Positions 26,817-34,837 of a DNA stretch of 64,000 nt are shown in pieces. The notes below the pieces were generated by a model. That model was not told the DNA's origin. It saw only the letters and a list, made by a program, of their open reading frames with translations, and made no database searches. Source of the stretch: Streptomyces venezuelae ATCC 10712 (GTDB lineage: Bacteria > Actinomycetota > Actinomycetes > Streptomycetales > Streptomycetaceae); NCBI RefSeq assembly GCF_008639165.1, contig NZ_CP029197.1, forward strand, positions 2,418,001-2,482,000, given 5' to 3'. Position numbers and translations under genes: made by a program. The number at the start of each line of letters is the position of its first letter. The first letter of the stretch is position 1.

Positions 26817-28976
26817 ATGTCCGAGGTCACCGCCGTACCCACCCACTGCCCCTACTGCGCCCTGCAGTGCGGCATGTCGCTCCGCCCCACCGGCGCCCCG
26901 GAACTGCCCGCCGAGGTGGTCGACCGGACGGACTTCCCCGTCAACCGGGGCGCGCTGTGCGGCAAGGGCCGCACCGCCCCCGCCGTGCTCTCCTCCCGGG
27001 TCCGGCTCACCGGGCCCCTGGTCCGACGCCCTGACACCGGGGCCCTGGAACCGGCGTCCTGGGAGGAGGCCCTCGCCGCCGTCGCCGACGGGCTGCGCCG
27101 GACCCGCGCCGACCACGGTCCCGACGCCGTGGGGGTCTTCGGCGGCGGCGGTCTCACCAACGAGAAGGCGTACACGCTGGGGAAGTTCGCCCGGCTCGTC
27201 CTCGGCACCTCGCAGATCGACTACAACGGGCGCTTCTGCATGTCGTCGGCGGCGGCCGCGCACGGCAGGGCGTTCGGGCTCGACCGGGGGCTGCCCTTCC
27301 CCCTGGAGGACATCCCGAAGACCGGCTGCGTGATCCTCGTCGGCTCCAACCTCGCCGAGACCATGCCCCCCGCGCTGCGCTACCTCACCGAACTGAAGGA
27401 GAACGGCGGCAAGCTGATCGTCGTCGACCCGCGCCGCACCCGCACCGCCGAACACGCCGACCTCCACCTCGCGCCCCGCCCCGGCACCGACCTCGCGCTC
27501 GCCCTGGGCCTGCTGCACCTGGTCGTCGCCGAGGGCCGGGTGGACGAGGAGTTCGTCCGTGAGCGCACCACCGGCTGGGAGGCCGCGCGCGCCGGGGCGA
27601 TGTCCCACTGGCCCGAGCAGGTCGAACGGATCACCGGCGTGCCGGTGCCGCTGCTCCGGGAGGCCGTCGCGCTGTTCGGCGACGCCGCCACCGGCATGGT
27701 GCTGACCGCGCGCGGCCCCGAGCAGCAGTCCAAGGGCACCGACACCGTCGGCGCCTGGATCAACCTCTGCCTGGCCACCGGCAAGGCGGGCCGGCCGCTC
27801 AGCGGCTACGGCTGCCTCACCGGCCAGGGCAACGGCCAGGGCGGCCGCGAGCACGGCCAGAAGGCCGACCAGCTGCCCGGCTACCGCAAGCTCGACGACC
27901 CGGCCGCCCGCGCGCACGTGGCCGGGGTCTGGGGGGTGCCCCCCGAGTCGCTGCCGGGGCCGGGGCGGAGCGCGTACGAGCTCCTCGACGCCCTCGGCGG
28001 CGACGTGAAGGCGCTGCTCCTCATGGGTTCCAACCCGGTGGTGTCCGCGCCGCGCGCCGCGCACGTCGAGGGCCGGCTGCGCTCGCTGGACTTCCTCGCC
28101 GTCGCGGACGTGGTGCTCTCGGAGACCGCGGCGCTCGCCGACGTCGTCCTGCCCGTCACCCAGTGGGCGGAGGAGACCGGCACCATGACCAACCTGGAGG
28201 GCCGGGTGCTGCTCCGCCGCCGCGCCCTCACCCCTCCGCCGGGGGTCCGCAGCGACCTGGAGGTGCTGCACGCGCTGGCCGGCCTGCTCGGCTGGGAGAA
28301 GGGTTTCTCCGCCGACCCGGAGGAGGTCTTCGAGGAGCTGCGGCGCGCCTCGGCCGGCGGGCCCGCCGACTACGCGGGCATCAGCTACCGGCGGATCGAG
28401 GAGGAGCAGGGCGTGTTCTGGCCCTGCCCGGAGACCGGTCCCGGCGAGCCCGAGCACGCGGGCACCCCCCGGCTCTTCCTCGACCGGTTCGCGACGCCCG
28501 ACGGGCGGGCCCGGTTCGTTCCGGTGGTGCACCGGGCGGCGGCCGAGGAGACGGACGCCGAGTACCCCGTCGTCCTCACCACCGGCCGGGTCGTCTCCCA
28601 GTACCAGTCGGGCGCGCAGACCCGGCGGGTCGAGGAGCTGAACGCGGCGGCGCCCGGGCCCTTCGTGGAGCTCCACCCGCGGCTCGCCGAGCGGCTCGGG
28701 GTCGCCGAGGGCGAGGAGCTCGCGGTCGTGTCGCGGCGCGGGCGGGCCGTCGCCCCGGCCCGGATCACCGCGGCCATCCGGCCGGACACCGTCTTCATGC
28801 CGTTCCACTGGGCGGGCGAGGGACGGGCCAACACCCTGGTCAACCCTGCGCTCGACCCGATCTCCCGGATGCCCGAGTTCAAAGTGTGCGCGGTGCGCCT
28901 GGAGCCGCTCTCCACCGGGGGCGCCATCGGCGAGACACCCGCTACGGGCGGTCGAACCAGTCGCCGCTCTCGATGA
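26817..28976 (+). CDS. nasA: Assimilatory nitrate reductase catalytic subunit
   Basis: A 719-residue molybdopterin oxidoreductase reducing nitrate to nitrite in the cytoplasm. The N-terminal Cys-x2-Cys-x3-Cys (residues 11-18: Cys-Pro-Tyr-Cys-Ala-Leu-Gln-Cys) plus Leu-Cys-Gly-Lys-Gly-Arg near 46 form the [4Fe-4S] site. Tyr-Asn-Gly-Arg-Phe-Cys-Met-Ser-Ser (near 140) supplies the Mo-ligand region, and a C-terminal molydop-binding domain follows. There is no Tat signal and no flavodoxin or FAD domain, as in NasA/NarB using external reductant. ATG 26817 places the first Cys at residue 11 as expected. Nitrite made here feeds NirBD at 42-45 kb. The last 35 bases overlap the convergent CutA-GGCT gene. 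Confidence 0.92.
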   Translation: MSEVTAVPTHCPYCALQCGMSLRPTGAPELPAEVVDRTDFPVNRGALCGKGRTAPAVLSSRVRLTGPLVRRPDTGALEPASWEEALAAVADGLRRTRADHGPDAVGVFGGGGLTNEKAYTLGKFARLVLGTSQIDYNGRFCMSSAAAAHGRAFGLDRGLPFPLEDIPKTGCVILVGSNLAETMPPALRYLTELKENGGKLIVVDPRRTRTAEHADLHLAPRPGTDLALALGLLHLVVAEGRVDEEFVRERTTGWEAARAGAMSHWPEQVERITGVPVPLLREAVALFGDAATGMVLTARGPEQQSKGTDTVGAWINLCLATGKAGRPLSGYGCLTGQGNGQGGREHGQKADQLPGYRKLDDPAARAHVAGVWGVPPESLPGPGRSAYELLDALGGDVKALLLMGSNPVVSAPRAAHVEGRLRSLDFLAVADVVLSETAALADVVLPVTQWAEETGTMTNLEGRVLLRRRALTPPPGVRSDLEVLHALAGLLGWEKGFSADPEEVFEELRRASAGGPADYAGISYRRIEEEQGVFWPCPETGPGEPEHAGTPRLFLDRFATPDGRARFVPVVHRAAAEETDAEYPVVLTTGRVVSQYQSGAQTRRVEELNAAAPGPFVELHPRLAERLGVAEGEELAVVSRRGRAVAPARITAAIRPDTVFMPFHWAGEGRANTLVNPALDPISRMPEFKVCAVRLEPLSTGGAIGETPATGGRTSRRSR

Positions 28977-29661
28977 CCGGGCCGAGCGGTGCGTCCGGCG
29001 CCGCCAGGAAGACCCAGGCGGAGACCCGCGCCCCGTCCCGTACGCGTACGACGTCCATCGCCACCCGCTCGTACCCGACGGGCAGCTCAAGGCGGTCGAG
29101 CAGGCCGAACAGCTCGCCGTACGAGCCGTCCGCGGGGGTGAGCAGGGTGCCGACGACCCGGCCCTCCTCCGCCGGGACCACGTACGGATAGCCCGGCCCG
29201 TCCCGCAGCACGGCCCCGTGCAGCACGGCGTCCGCCTCGGCGCCGATCCGGCCGGCCAGGAACCGGTCGTGGTTGTACGCGCCCGGGCGCAGCGTCCCGT
29301 AGACGAAGAAGGGCCGCTCGTCGTGGGCGGGGGTCGCGACCGGTTCGGCCGCGGCGGTCTCCCGTTCGACCCAGCGGGCGTACTCCTCGCTGACGCGGGT
29401 CACCCGGGTGGCGAGGATCTCGGGCGTCTCGTAGTCGTGGGCGGCGAGGAGGTGCGCCTCCAGGGCCGGGTAGCGGGCCTCGGTGGTCTTGAACACCACC
29501 TCCCACTCCTCGGTGGTCTCGACCGCGCCCTGCCAGTGGTACACGGAGGTGACGGGCCCGGAGATCTGCGCGCAGGCCACGAGCCGGGCCTCGACGGCGC
29601 CGCGCGCCAGGGCGGCTGCCTTGGCGCGGGCGTCGGTGGTGGTGCGGACGGTGACGATCAC
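28942..29661 (-). CDS. CutA-gamma-glutamylcyclotransferase fusion
   Basis: One 239-residue frame with two domains. Residues 1-~105 are a CutA1-like divalent-cation tolerance domain (Cys-Ala-Gln-Ile; Tyr-His-Trp-Gln-Gly-Ala-Val-Glu; Glu-Glu-Trp-Glu-Val-Val-Phe-Lys-Thr-Thr; Tyr-Glu-Thr-Pro-Glu-Ile). After a 15-residue linker, residues ~122-239 are a GGCT/AIG2-like domain with Phe-Val-Tyr-Gly-Thr-Leu-Arg-Pro-Gly. No Met or ribosome site separates them, so this is a true fusion. GTG 29661 overlaps the stop of the upstream ABC gene (GTGA). GGCT-fold proteins cleave gamma-glutamyl amino acids or gamma-glutamylamines; CutA forms trimers. The combined role is unknown. Confidence 0.88.
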   Translation of the reverse strand: MIVTVRTTTDARAKAAALARGAVEARLVACAQISGPVTSVYHWQGAVETTEEWEVVFKTTEARYPALEAHLLAAHDYETPEILATRVTRVSEEYARWVERETAAAEPVATPAHDERPFFVYGTLRPGAYNHDRFLAGRIGAEADAVLHGAVLRDGPGYPYVVPAEEGRVVGTLLTPADGSYGELFGLLDRLELPVGYERVAMDVVRVRDGARVSAWVFLAAPDAPLGPVIESGDWFDRP

Positions 29662-31592
29662 GTCTCCACCGTACGGGCGAACTGGGCCGCGTGCAGCCGG
29701 GCGTACGCGCCCCCGGCGGCGAGGAGTTCCTCGTGGGTGCCCTGTTCGGCGATGGAGCCGCCGTCCATCACCAGGATGGTGTCGGCGTCCCGGATCGTGG
29801 AGAGCCGGTGGGCCACGACGAAGCTGGTGCGGCCCGCGCGGAGCGAGGACATCGCCCGCTGGACGAGGACCTCGGTGCGGGTGTCCACGGAGCTGGTGGC
29901 CTCGTCGAGGACGAGGATCACCGGGTCGGAGAGGAAGGCGCGGGCGAGGGTGATCAGCTGCTTCTCGCCGGCGCTGAGGCCGCCGCCGTCCTCGTCGAGG
30001 ACGGTGTCGTACCCGGCGGGCAGGGTGCGGACGAAGCGGTCGGCGTGCGCGGCCCGGGCGGCCGCCACGATCCGCTCGCGCGAGACCTCGCCGGGCACGC
30101 CGTACGCGATGTTGTCGGCGATGGTGCCGCCGAACAGCCAGGTGTCCTGGAGGACCATGCCGATGCCGGAGCGCAGTTCCTCCCGGGTCATCGCGGCGGT
30201 GTCGACGCCGTCGAGGGTGATCCGGCCGCCGGTCACCTCGTGGAAGCGCATGAGCAGGTTGACCAGGGTCGTCTTGCCGGCGCCGGTGGGGCCGACGATG
30301 GCGACGGTCCGGCCCGGCTCGACGGTGAGCGACAGGTCCTCGATGAGCGGCTCGTCCGGCTCGTAGCGGAAGGAGACCTGTTCGAAGGCGACCCGGCCGG
30401 TGAGCCGTGCCGGGCGCCGCGGTTCGGCCGGTTCCGGGGACTCCTCCTCGGCGTCGAGGAGGTCGAAGACCCGCTCGGCGGAGGCCACTCCGGACTGGAG
30501 GAGGTTGGCCATCGCGGCGACCTGGGTGATCGGGCCGTTGAAGTCGTACGAGTACTGGATGAAGGCCTGCACGTCTCCGACGGACAGGGTGCCGCTCGCC
30601 ACCCGCAGTCCTCCGACGACGGCGATGACGACGTAGTTGAGGTTGCCGACGAAGGTCAGCGCGGGCTGGATGAAGCCGGACACGAACTGGGCGCGGAAGC
30701 TCGCCCGGTACAGCTCCTCGCCCAGTTCGTCGAAGCGGCGCACGGCCTCCTCGCGGCGGCCGAAGACGACGACCTCGGTGTGCCCGGTGATCATCTCCTC
30801 GACGTGGCTGCCGAGCCGGCCGGTGACCGCCCACTGCTTCACGAACTGCGGCTGGGCGCGCCGCCCGACGAAGCCGGCGACGGCGATGGAGACGGGCACG
30901 GTGGCGAGGGCGACGAGGGCGAGCAGCGGGGAGACCCAGAACATCATCACGAGGACGCCGACCAGGGTCAGCAGGGCCCGGACCATCTGGCTGAAGGCCT
31001 GCTGGAGGGTCTGGACGATGTTGTCGATGTCGTTGGTGGTGCGGGAGAGGACCTCGCCGCGCGACTGCCGGTCGAGATAGGTGAGGGGCAGCCGGGCCAG
31101 CTTGTGCTGGGCCTCCTGGCGGAGTCGGTGGCCGGCCCGCTGGACGACGGTGGTGGCGATCCGCAGCTGGACCCAGGTGAGGAACGAGGACCCGGCGACG
31201 ATCAGGAGGGAGAGGGCGAGCAGCCGTCCCACGGCGGGGAAGTCGACCCCGGTGGGGCCGGTGGCGCCGGTGACGACGAGGTCGGTGGCGCGGCCGAGGA
31301 GGAGTGGGCTGAGGACGGTGAGGGCGACGGCCGCGGCGCCGGCGGCGAGGACGCCGAGGAGGCGGGTGCGGTCGGGGGCGAGGGTGCGCAGGAGGCGGAG
31401 GCCGGAGGAGCGGAAGGAGAGGGAGCGTTCGACGCCGGGGGTGGTGAGGCCGGGGCCGCGCTGGGAGGCGGCGGGGCCGACGCGGGCCGGGGCGGTCCCC
31501 TGCCGGGGACGGGTCCCCGTGGCCGGCTCCTTCCCCGGGCCGCTCTCCGGGGCGGATTCCTTCCCGGTGCGGCTCTCCGTGGCCGTACTCAT
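29658..31592 (-). CDS. ABC exporter, TMD-NBD subunit B (pair 2)
   Basis: A 644-residue half-transporter, paralogue of the gene at 15205-17130. A ~60-residue Gly/Pro/Thr/Glu-rich cytoplasmic leader precedes the six membrane helices. Walker A Gly-Pro-Thr-Gly-Ala-Gly-Lys-Thr-Thr is near 434, the signature is Leu-Ser-Ala-Gly-Glu-Lys-Gln, and Walker B Val-Leu-Asp-Glu-Ala has the catalytic Glu. Its start overlaps the stop of the upstream partner by 4 bases, and its stop overlaps the CutA-GGCT start by 3. So the three genes form a translationally coupled operon. Multidrug or lipid export is the usual role. Confidence 0.92.
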   Translation of the reverse strand: MSTATESRTGKESAPESGPGKEPATGTRPRQGTAPARVGPAASQRGPGLTTPGVERSLSFRSSGLRLLRTLAPDRTRLLGVLAAGAAAVALTVLSPLLLGRATDLVVTGATGPTGVDFPAVGRLLALSLLIVAGSSFLTWVQLRIATTVVQRAGHRLRQEAQHKLARLPLTYLDRQSRGEVLSRTTNDIDNIVQTLQQAFSQMVRALLTLVGVLVMMFWVSPLLALVALATVPVSIAVAGFVGRRAQPQFVKQWAVTGRLGSHVEEMITGHTEVVVFGRREEAVRRFDELGEELYRASFRAQFVSGFIQPALTFVGNLNYVVIAVVGGLRVASGTLSVGDVQAFIQYSYDFNGPITQVAAMANLLQSGVASAERVFDLLDAEEESPEPAEPRRPARLTGRVAFEQVSFRYEPDEPLIEDLSLTVEPGRTVAIVGPTGAGKTTLVNLLMRFHEVTGGRITLDGVDTAAMTREELRSGIGMVLQDTWLFGGTIADNIAYGVPGEVSRERIVAAARAAHADRFVRTLPAGYDTVLDEDGGGLSAGEKQLITLARAFLSDPVILVLDEATSSVDTRTEVLVQRAMSSLRAGRTSFVVAHRLSTIRDADTILVMDGGSIAEQGTHEELLAAGGAYARLHAAQFARTVET

Positions 31593-33322
31593 GCGGCTTC
31601 CTCCTCGGTGAGCTGGGAGAGGACGATCTCCCGGTAGGTGGCGCTGTCCCGCATCAGGGACGTGTGGGTGCCGGTGCCGACGCTGCGGCCCCGGTCGAGG
31701 ACGACGATCCGGTCGGCCTGGCGGATGGTGGAGACCCGCTGGGCGACGATGACGACCGTCGCGTCCGCCGTCTCCTCCCGCAGGGCGGCGCGGAGCCGGG
31801 CGTCGGTCCCGGGGTCGAGGGCGGAGAAGGAGTCGTCGAAGAGGTAGAGGCGCGGGCGGGCGACGAGGACCCGGGCGATGGCGAGCCGCTGCCGCTGGCC
31901 GCCGGAGAAGTTGGTGCCGCCCTGGGAGACGGGCGCGCCGAGGCCGTGCTCCAGTTTCCGTACGAAGTCGGCGGCCTGGGCGACCTCCAGGGCGTGCCAG
32001 AGTTCCTCGTCGGTGGCGTCGGGCTTGCCGTACCGCAGGTTGGTGGCGACGGTCCCGGAGAAGAGGTAGGGCTTCTGGGGGACGAGTCCGACGGTCTTCG
32101 CCATCAGCCGCGGGTCGAGGTCCCGGACGTCGACGCCGTCGACGAGGACTTCGCCGCCGGTGGCGTCGAAGAGCCGCGGCACGAGACCGAGGAGGGTCGA
32201 CTTGCCGCTGCCGGTCGAGCCGATGATCGCGGTCGTCTCGCCGGGCCGGGCGACGAGCCCGACGTCCTTGAGCACGGACTCCTCCGCGCCCGGGTACCGG
32301 AAGTCCGCGCTCCGCACCTCCAGATGCCCGCGGCTCTCCGGGGCCCGGACCGGGAAGACCGGCGGGACGACGGACGACCGGGTGTCGAGCACCTCGCGGA
32401 CGCGCTCGGCGCCCGCCTGGGCCCGGGGCATGTGCATGAGGAGGAAGAGGACCATCATCACGGACATCGAGGTCTGCAGCAGATAGCCGAGGAAGGCGAC
32501 GAGCCCGCCCGGCTGGAGGGCGCCCGAGTCGATCCGGTGGGCGCCGACGTAGACGAGGGCGACGGTGGTCAGCTGCCAGAGGACGAGCACCGTGGGGAAC
32601 ATCAGGGCCTGGAGCCGGCCGGCCCGCAGGCCGACGGAGAGGAGTTCGTCGTTGGCGGCGGCGAACCGCTGCCGCTCGTGCCGGTCGCGGACGAAGGCGC
32701 GGACCACCCGGACGCCGGTGATCTGCTCGCGCAGCACCCGGTTGGCCCGGTCGACGCGCTGCTGCATGCCCCGGAAGAGCGGCCGCATGCGCAGCACGAC
32801 GGTGCCGACGGCCCCGGTCATCACGGGCACGAAGAGCAGCAGGACCAGGGCGAGCGGCACGTCCTGGCGCAGGGCCATGGCGATGCCGCCGACGCAGAGC
32901 AGCGGTGCGGCGACCAGCATGGTCAGGACGAGCACGGTGAACGCCTGGACCTGCTGGATGTCGTTGGTCGTCCGGGTGATGAGGGAGGCGGCGCCGAACC
33001 GGCCCCGCTCCTGGGCGGAGAACTCCTGCACCCGGCGGAAGACCTCGGAGCGCAGGTCACGGGCGACGCCCATGGCGATCTTCGCGCCGGTCCAGGTGGC
33101 GGCGGCCGCGGCCGCCGCCTGGAGCAGGGTGACGGCGGCCATCGTGGCGCCGCCGCTGAGGACGCGGCCGGTGTCGCCGCGCAGCACGCCCTGGTCGATG
33201 ACGCCGGCGTTGAGGGCGGGCAGGGCGAGGGAGGCGAGGGTCTGGACGAGCTGGAGGGCGATGAGGAGGACGAGGAGGGGCCGGTACGGCCTGAGCCGGG
33301 GGCGTAAGAGACGGAGCAGCAT
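31589..33322 (-). CDS. ABC exporter, TMD-NBD subunit A (pair 2)
   Basis: A 577-residue half-transporter, exactly the same length as its paralogue at 13472-15205. Six membrane helices are followed by Walker A Gly-Ser-Thr-Gly-Ser-Gly-Lys-Ser-Thr near 368, the signature Phe-Ser-Gly-Gly-Gln-Arg-Gln-Arg, and a degenerate Walker B neighbour (Leu-Phe-Asp-Asp-Ser). Pairing with the next gene gives one consensus and one degenerate ATP site. The membrane domain differs clearly from pair 1, but 31941-32332 is nearly identical to it. ATG 33322 lies 12 bases after the FMN reductase stop, so SoxR-controlled transcription of that gene may run into this exporter. Confidence 0.92.
   Translation of the reverse strand: MLLRLLRPRLRPYRPLLVLLIALQLVQTLASLALPALNAGVIDQGVLRGDTGRVLSGGATMAAVTLLQAAAAAAATWTGAKIAMGVARDLRSEVFRRVQEFSAQERGRFGAASLITRTTNDIQQVQAFTVLVLTMLVAAPLLCVGGIAMALRQDVPLALVLLLFVPVMTGAVGTVVLRMRPLFRGMQQRVDRANRVLREQITGVRVVRAFVRDRHERQRFAAANDELLSVGLRAGRLQALMFPTVLVLWQLTTVALVYVGAHRIDSGALQPGGLVAFLGYLLQTSMSVMMVLFLLMHMPRAQAGAERVREVLDTRSSVVPPVFPVRAPESRGHLEVRSADFRYPGAEESVLKDVGLVARPGETTAIIGSTGSGKSTLLGLVPRLFDATGGEVLVDGVDVRDLDPRLMAKTVGLVPQKPYLFSGTVATNLRYGKPDATDEELWHALEVAQAADFVRKLEHGLGAPVSQGGTNFSGGQRQRLAIARVLVARPRLYLFDDSFSALDPGTDARLRAALREETADATVVIVAQRVSTIRQADRIVVLDRGRSVGTGTHTSLMRDSATYREIVLSQLTEEEAA
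31941..32332 (-). repeat. 392-bp near-identical tract shared with the first ABC pair (copy B)
   Basis: Reverse complement of 14462-14853 with 6 mismatches in 392 bases. Two uninterrupted identical stretches of about 190 and 140 bases are present. The two copies are inverted and 17 kb apart. Confidence 0.88.
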
Positions 33323-33334
33323 GGTGACGTCCCC

Positions 33335-33967
33335 TCACGAACCGTAGGGGCGGACGGACTTGGCGTCCTTGAGGGCGCGCCCCCACCAGGCGAGCTGGTC
33401 GAGGAGGGCCTTGGCGGCGGTCTCGGCGGCGGAGGGGTCCTTGTGACGGCCGTCCTCGTCGAACAGCCCGTGGGCGTGGTGGAAGGAGACCGTCTCGCGG
33501 ACGGTGACGGCGTGCATCTCGGCGTAGACCTGGCGGAGTTGCTCGACGGCTCGCAGGCCGCCGGAGATGCCGCCGTAGGAGACGAAGCCGACCGGCTTGG
33601 CCTGCCATTCGGTGTAGTGCCGGTCGATCAGGTTCTTGAGGGAGGCGGGGAAGGAGTGGTTGTACTCGGGGGTGACGACGACGAAGGCGTCGGCGGCCTC
33701 CAGGACCGGGGTGACCTTGGCGAGTTGGGCGCGGACGGCCGGGGACGGGTCGTAGGAGAGGGAGGTGGGGAGGTCGACCTCGGCGAGGTCGACGACGGTG
33801 GGGGTGAAGTCCTGGCGCTCGGCGAGCCGGGAGCGGAACCAGTCGGCGACGACGTGACCGAAGCGGCCTTCGCGGTCGCTGGCGACGACGAGGGCGAGGG
33901 TGAGGGGGGCGGGCGCGGCGGCGGGCGCGGCGGAGACGGTGGCCGTGGCGGCGTTCGTGATGTCCAT
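33335..33967 (-). CDS. NAD(P)H-dependent FMN reductase, SoxR-regulon type
   Basis: A 210-residue flavodoxin-like reductase. After an Ala/Pro-rich leader, Val-Val-Ala-Ser-Asp-Arg-Glu-Gly-Arg replaces the usual phosphate-binding GSxR loop. Val-Val-Val-Thr-Pro-Glu-Tyr-Asn-His-Ser-Phe-Pro-Ala (near 97) is the family signature, and Tyr-Gly-Gly-Ile-Ser-Gly-Gly (near 130) contacts the flavin. Such enzymes give reduced flavin or reduce quinones. A SoxR-like box sits directly over its promoter (33983-34002). From memory, the S. coelicolor homologue in this position is a known SoxR target. ATG 33967 is chosen; the ABC exporter pair follows after 12 bases. Confidence 0.88.
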   Translation of the reverse strand: MDITNAATATVSAAPAAAPAPLTLALVVASDREGRFGHVVADWFRSRLAERQDFTPTVVDLAEVDLPTSLSYDPSPAVRAQLAKVTPVLEAADAFVVVTPEYNHSFPASLKNLIDRHYTEWQAKPVGFVSYGGISGGLRAVEQLRQVYAEMHAVTVRETVSFHHAHGLFDEDGRHKDPSAAETAAKALLDQLAWWGRALKDAKSVRPYGS

Positions 33968-33982
33968 GTCGATGATCGTGGT

Positions 33983-34005
33983 ACCTCAAGTTTGGTTGAG
34001 GTCAA
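33983..34005 (-). promoter_or_regulatory. SoxR box and MerR-type promoter of the FMN reductase
   Basis: ACCTCAA-N6-TTGAGGT (33983-34002) is a perfect dyad, very close to known SoxR boxes (CCTCAAGTTAACTTGAGG). On the minus strand it lies between -35 TTGACC and a -10-like CACGAT with a 19-bp spacer. That is the elongated spacing that MerR/SoxR activators correct. Confidence 0.85.
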
Positions 34006-34059
34006 GCGCCGGCCCGGGGGACTTTCCCAAGGCCCCCTCCGCCGCCGTACGGTGAGTCC

Positions 34060-34821
34060 ATGACGACCGCACCCCCGCACATCGAGATCGACGGCGACCC
34101 GGCGGCCGACCCGGCCCTGCTCGCCACCCTGATGAGCGGCTACGGCCACTTCACCGCCATGCAAGTGCGCGACGGGCGCGTGAAGGGCCTCGACCTGCAC
34201 CTCGCCCGGCTCGACGGCGCCACCCGCGAACTCTTCGGCCAGGAGCTCCCCGGCCGGCGGGTCCGCGCCCTGATCGCCGGCGCCCTGAAGACCTCCGGGC
34301 AACGCGACGCCTCGGTACGGGTCTACGTGTACGAGGGCCCCCGCATCGCGGTGACCGTCGCCCCGCCGACGCCGGACGGCCCCGGCGCACCGCGGCGACT
34401 GACCACCGTCGAGTACTGGCGGCCCGCCGCGCACATCAAGCACCTGGGCGGCTTCGGCCAGAGCTACCACCTCGAAGCGGCCCGCCGCGCCGGCTACGAC
34501 GAGGCCCTGCTCACCTCACCGTACGGCGAGATCGCCGAGGGCGCGATCACCAACATCGGCTTCTGGGACGGCAGTTCACTGGTCTGGCCGTCGGCGCCCT
34601 GCCTCGACGGCATCGCCATGCTCCTGCTGCGGTCCCGCCTGGAGTCGGTCAGCCGCCCGGTCACCCTCGCCGATCTGCCGGGCTACCGGGCGGCGTTCAC
34701 CACCAACTCCCGCGGCATCTCCCCCGTGACGGCGATCGACGACGTGACGTTCGCGGTGGACGAGGAGCTCATGGGACGGGTGTACTCGGCGTACGACTCG
34801 GTGGAGTGGGACGCGCTGTAG
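34060..34821 (+). CDS. Class IV aminotransferase family protein
   Basis: A 253-residue fold-type IV PLP enzyme (branched-chain aminotransferase/ADC lyase/D-amino-acid transaminase family). Family landmarks are Met-Gln-Val-Arg-Asp-Gly-Arg-Val-Lys-Gly-Leu-Asp-Leu-His-Leu-Ala-Arg-Leu (near 33), His-Ile-Lys-His-Leu-Gly (Lys near 127, candidate Schiff-base lysine), and Gly-Glu-Ile-Ala-Glu-Gly-Ala-Ile-Thr-Asn-Ile (near 153, cofactor). Substrate cannot be told. The beta-helix gene follows after 16 bases, so the two are probably cotranscribed; the functional link is unclear. Confidence 0.88.
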   Translation: MTTAPPHIEIDGDPAADPALLATLMSGYGHFTAMQVRDGRVKGLDLHLARLDGATRELFGQELPGRRVRALIAGALKTSGQRDASVRVYVYEGPRIAVTVAPPTPDGPGAPRRLTTVEYWRPAAHIKHLGGFGQSYHLEAARRAGYDEALLTSPYGEIAEGAITNIGFWDGSSLVWPSAPCLDGIAMLLLRSRLESVSRPVTLADLPGYRAAFTTNSRGISPVTAIDDVTFAVDEELMGRVYSAYDSVEWDAL

Positions 34822-34837
34822 AGGGGGCTCGAACCTG

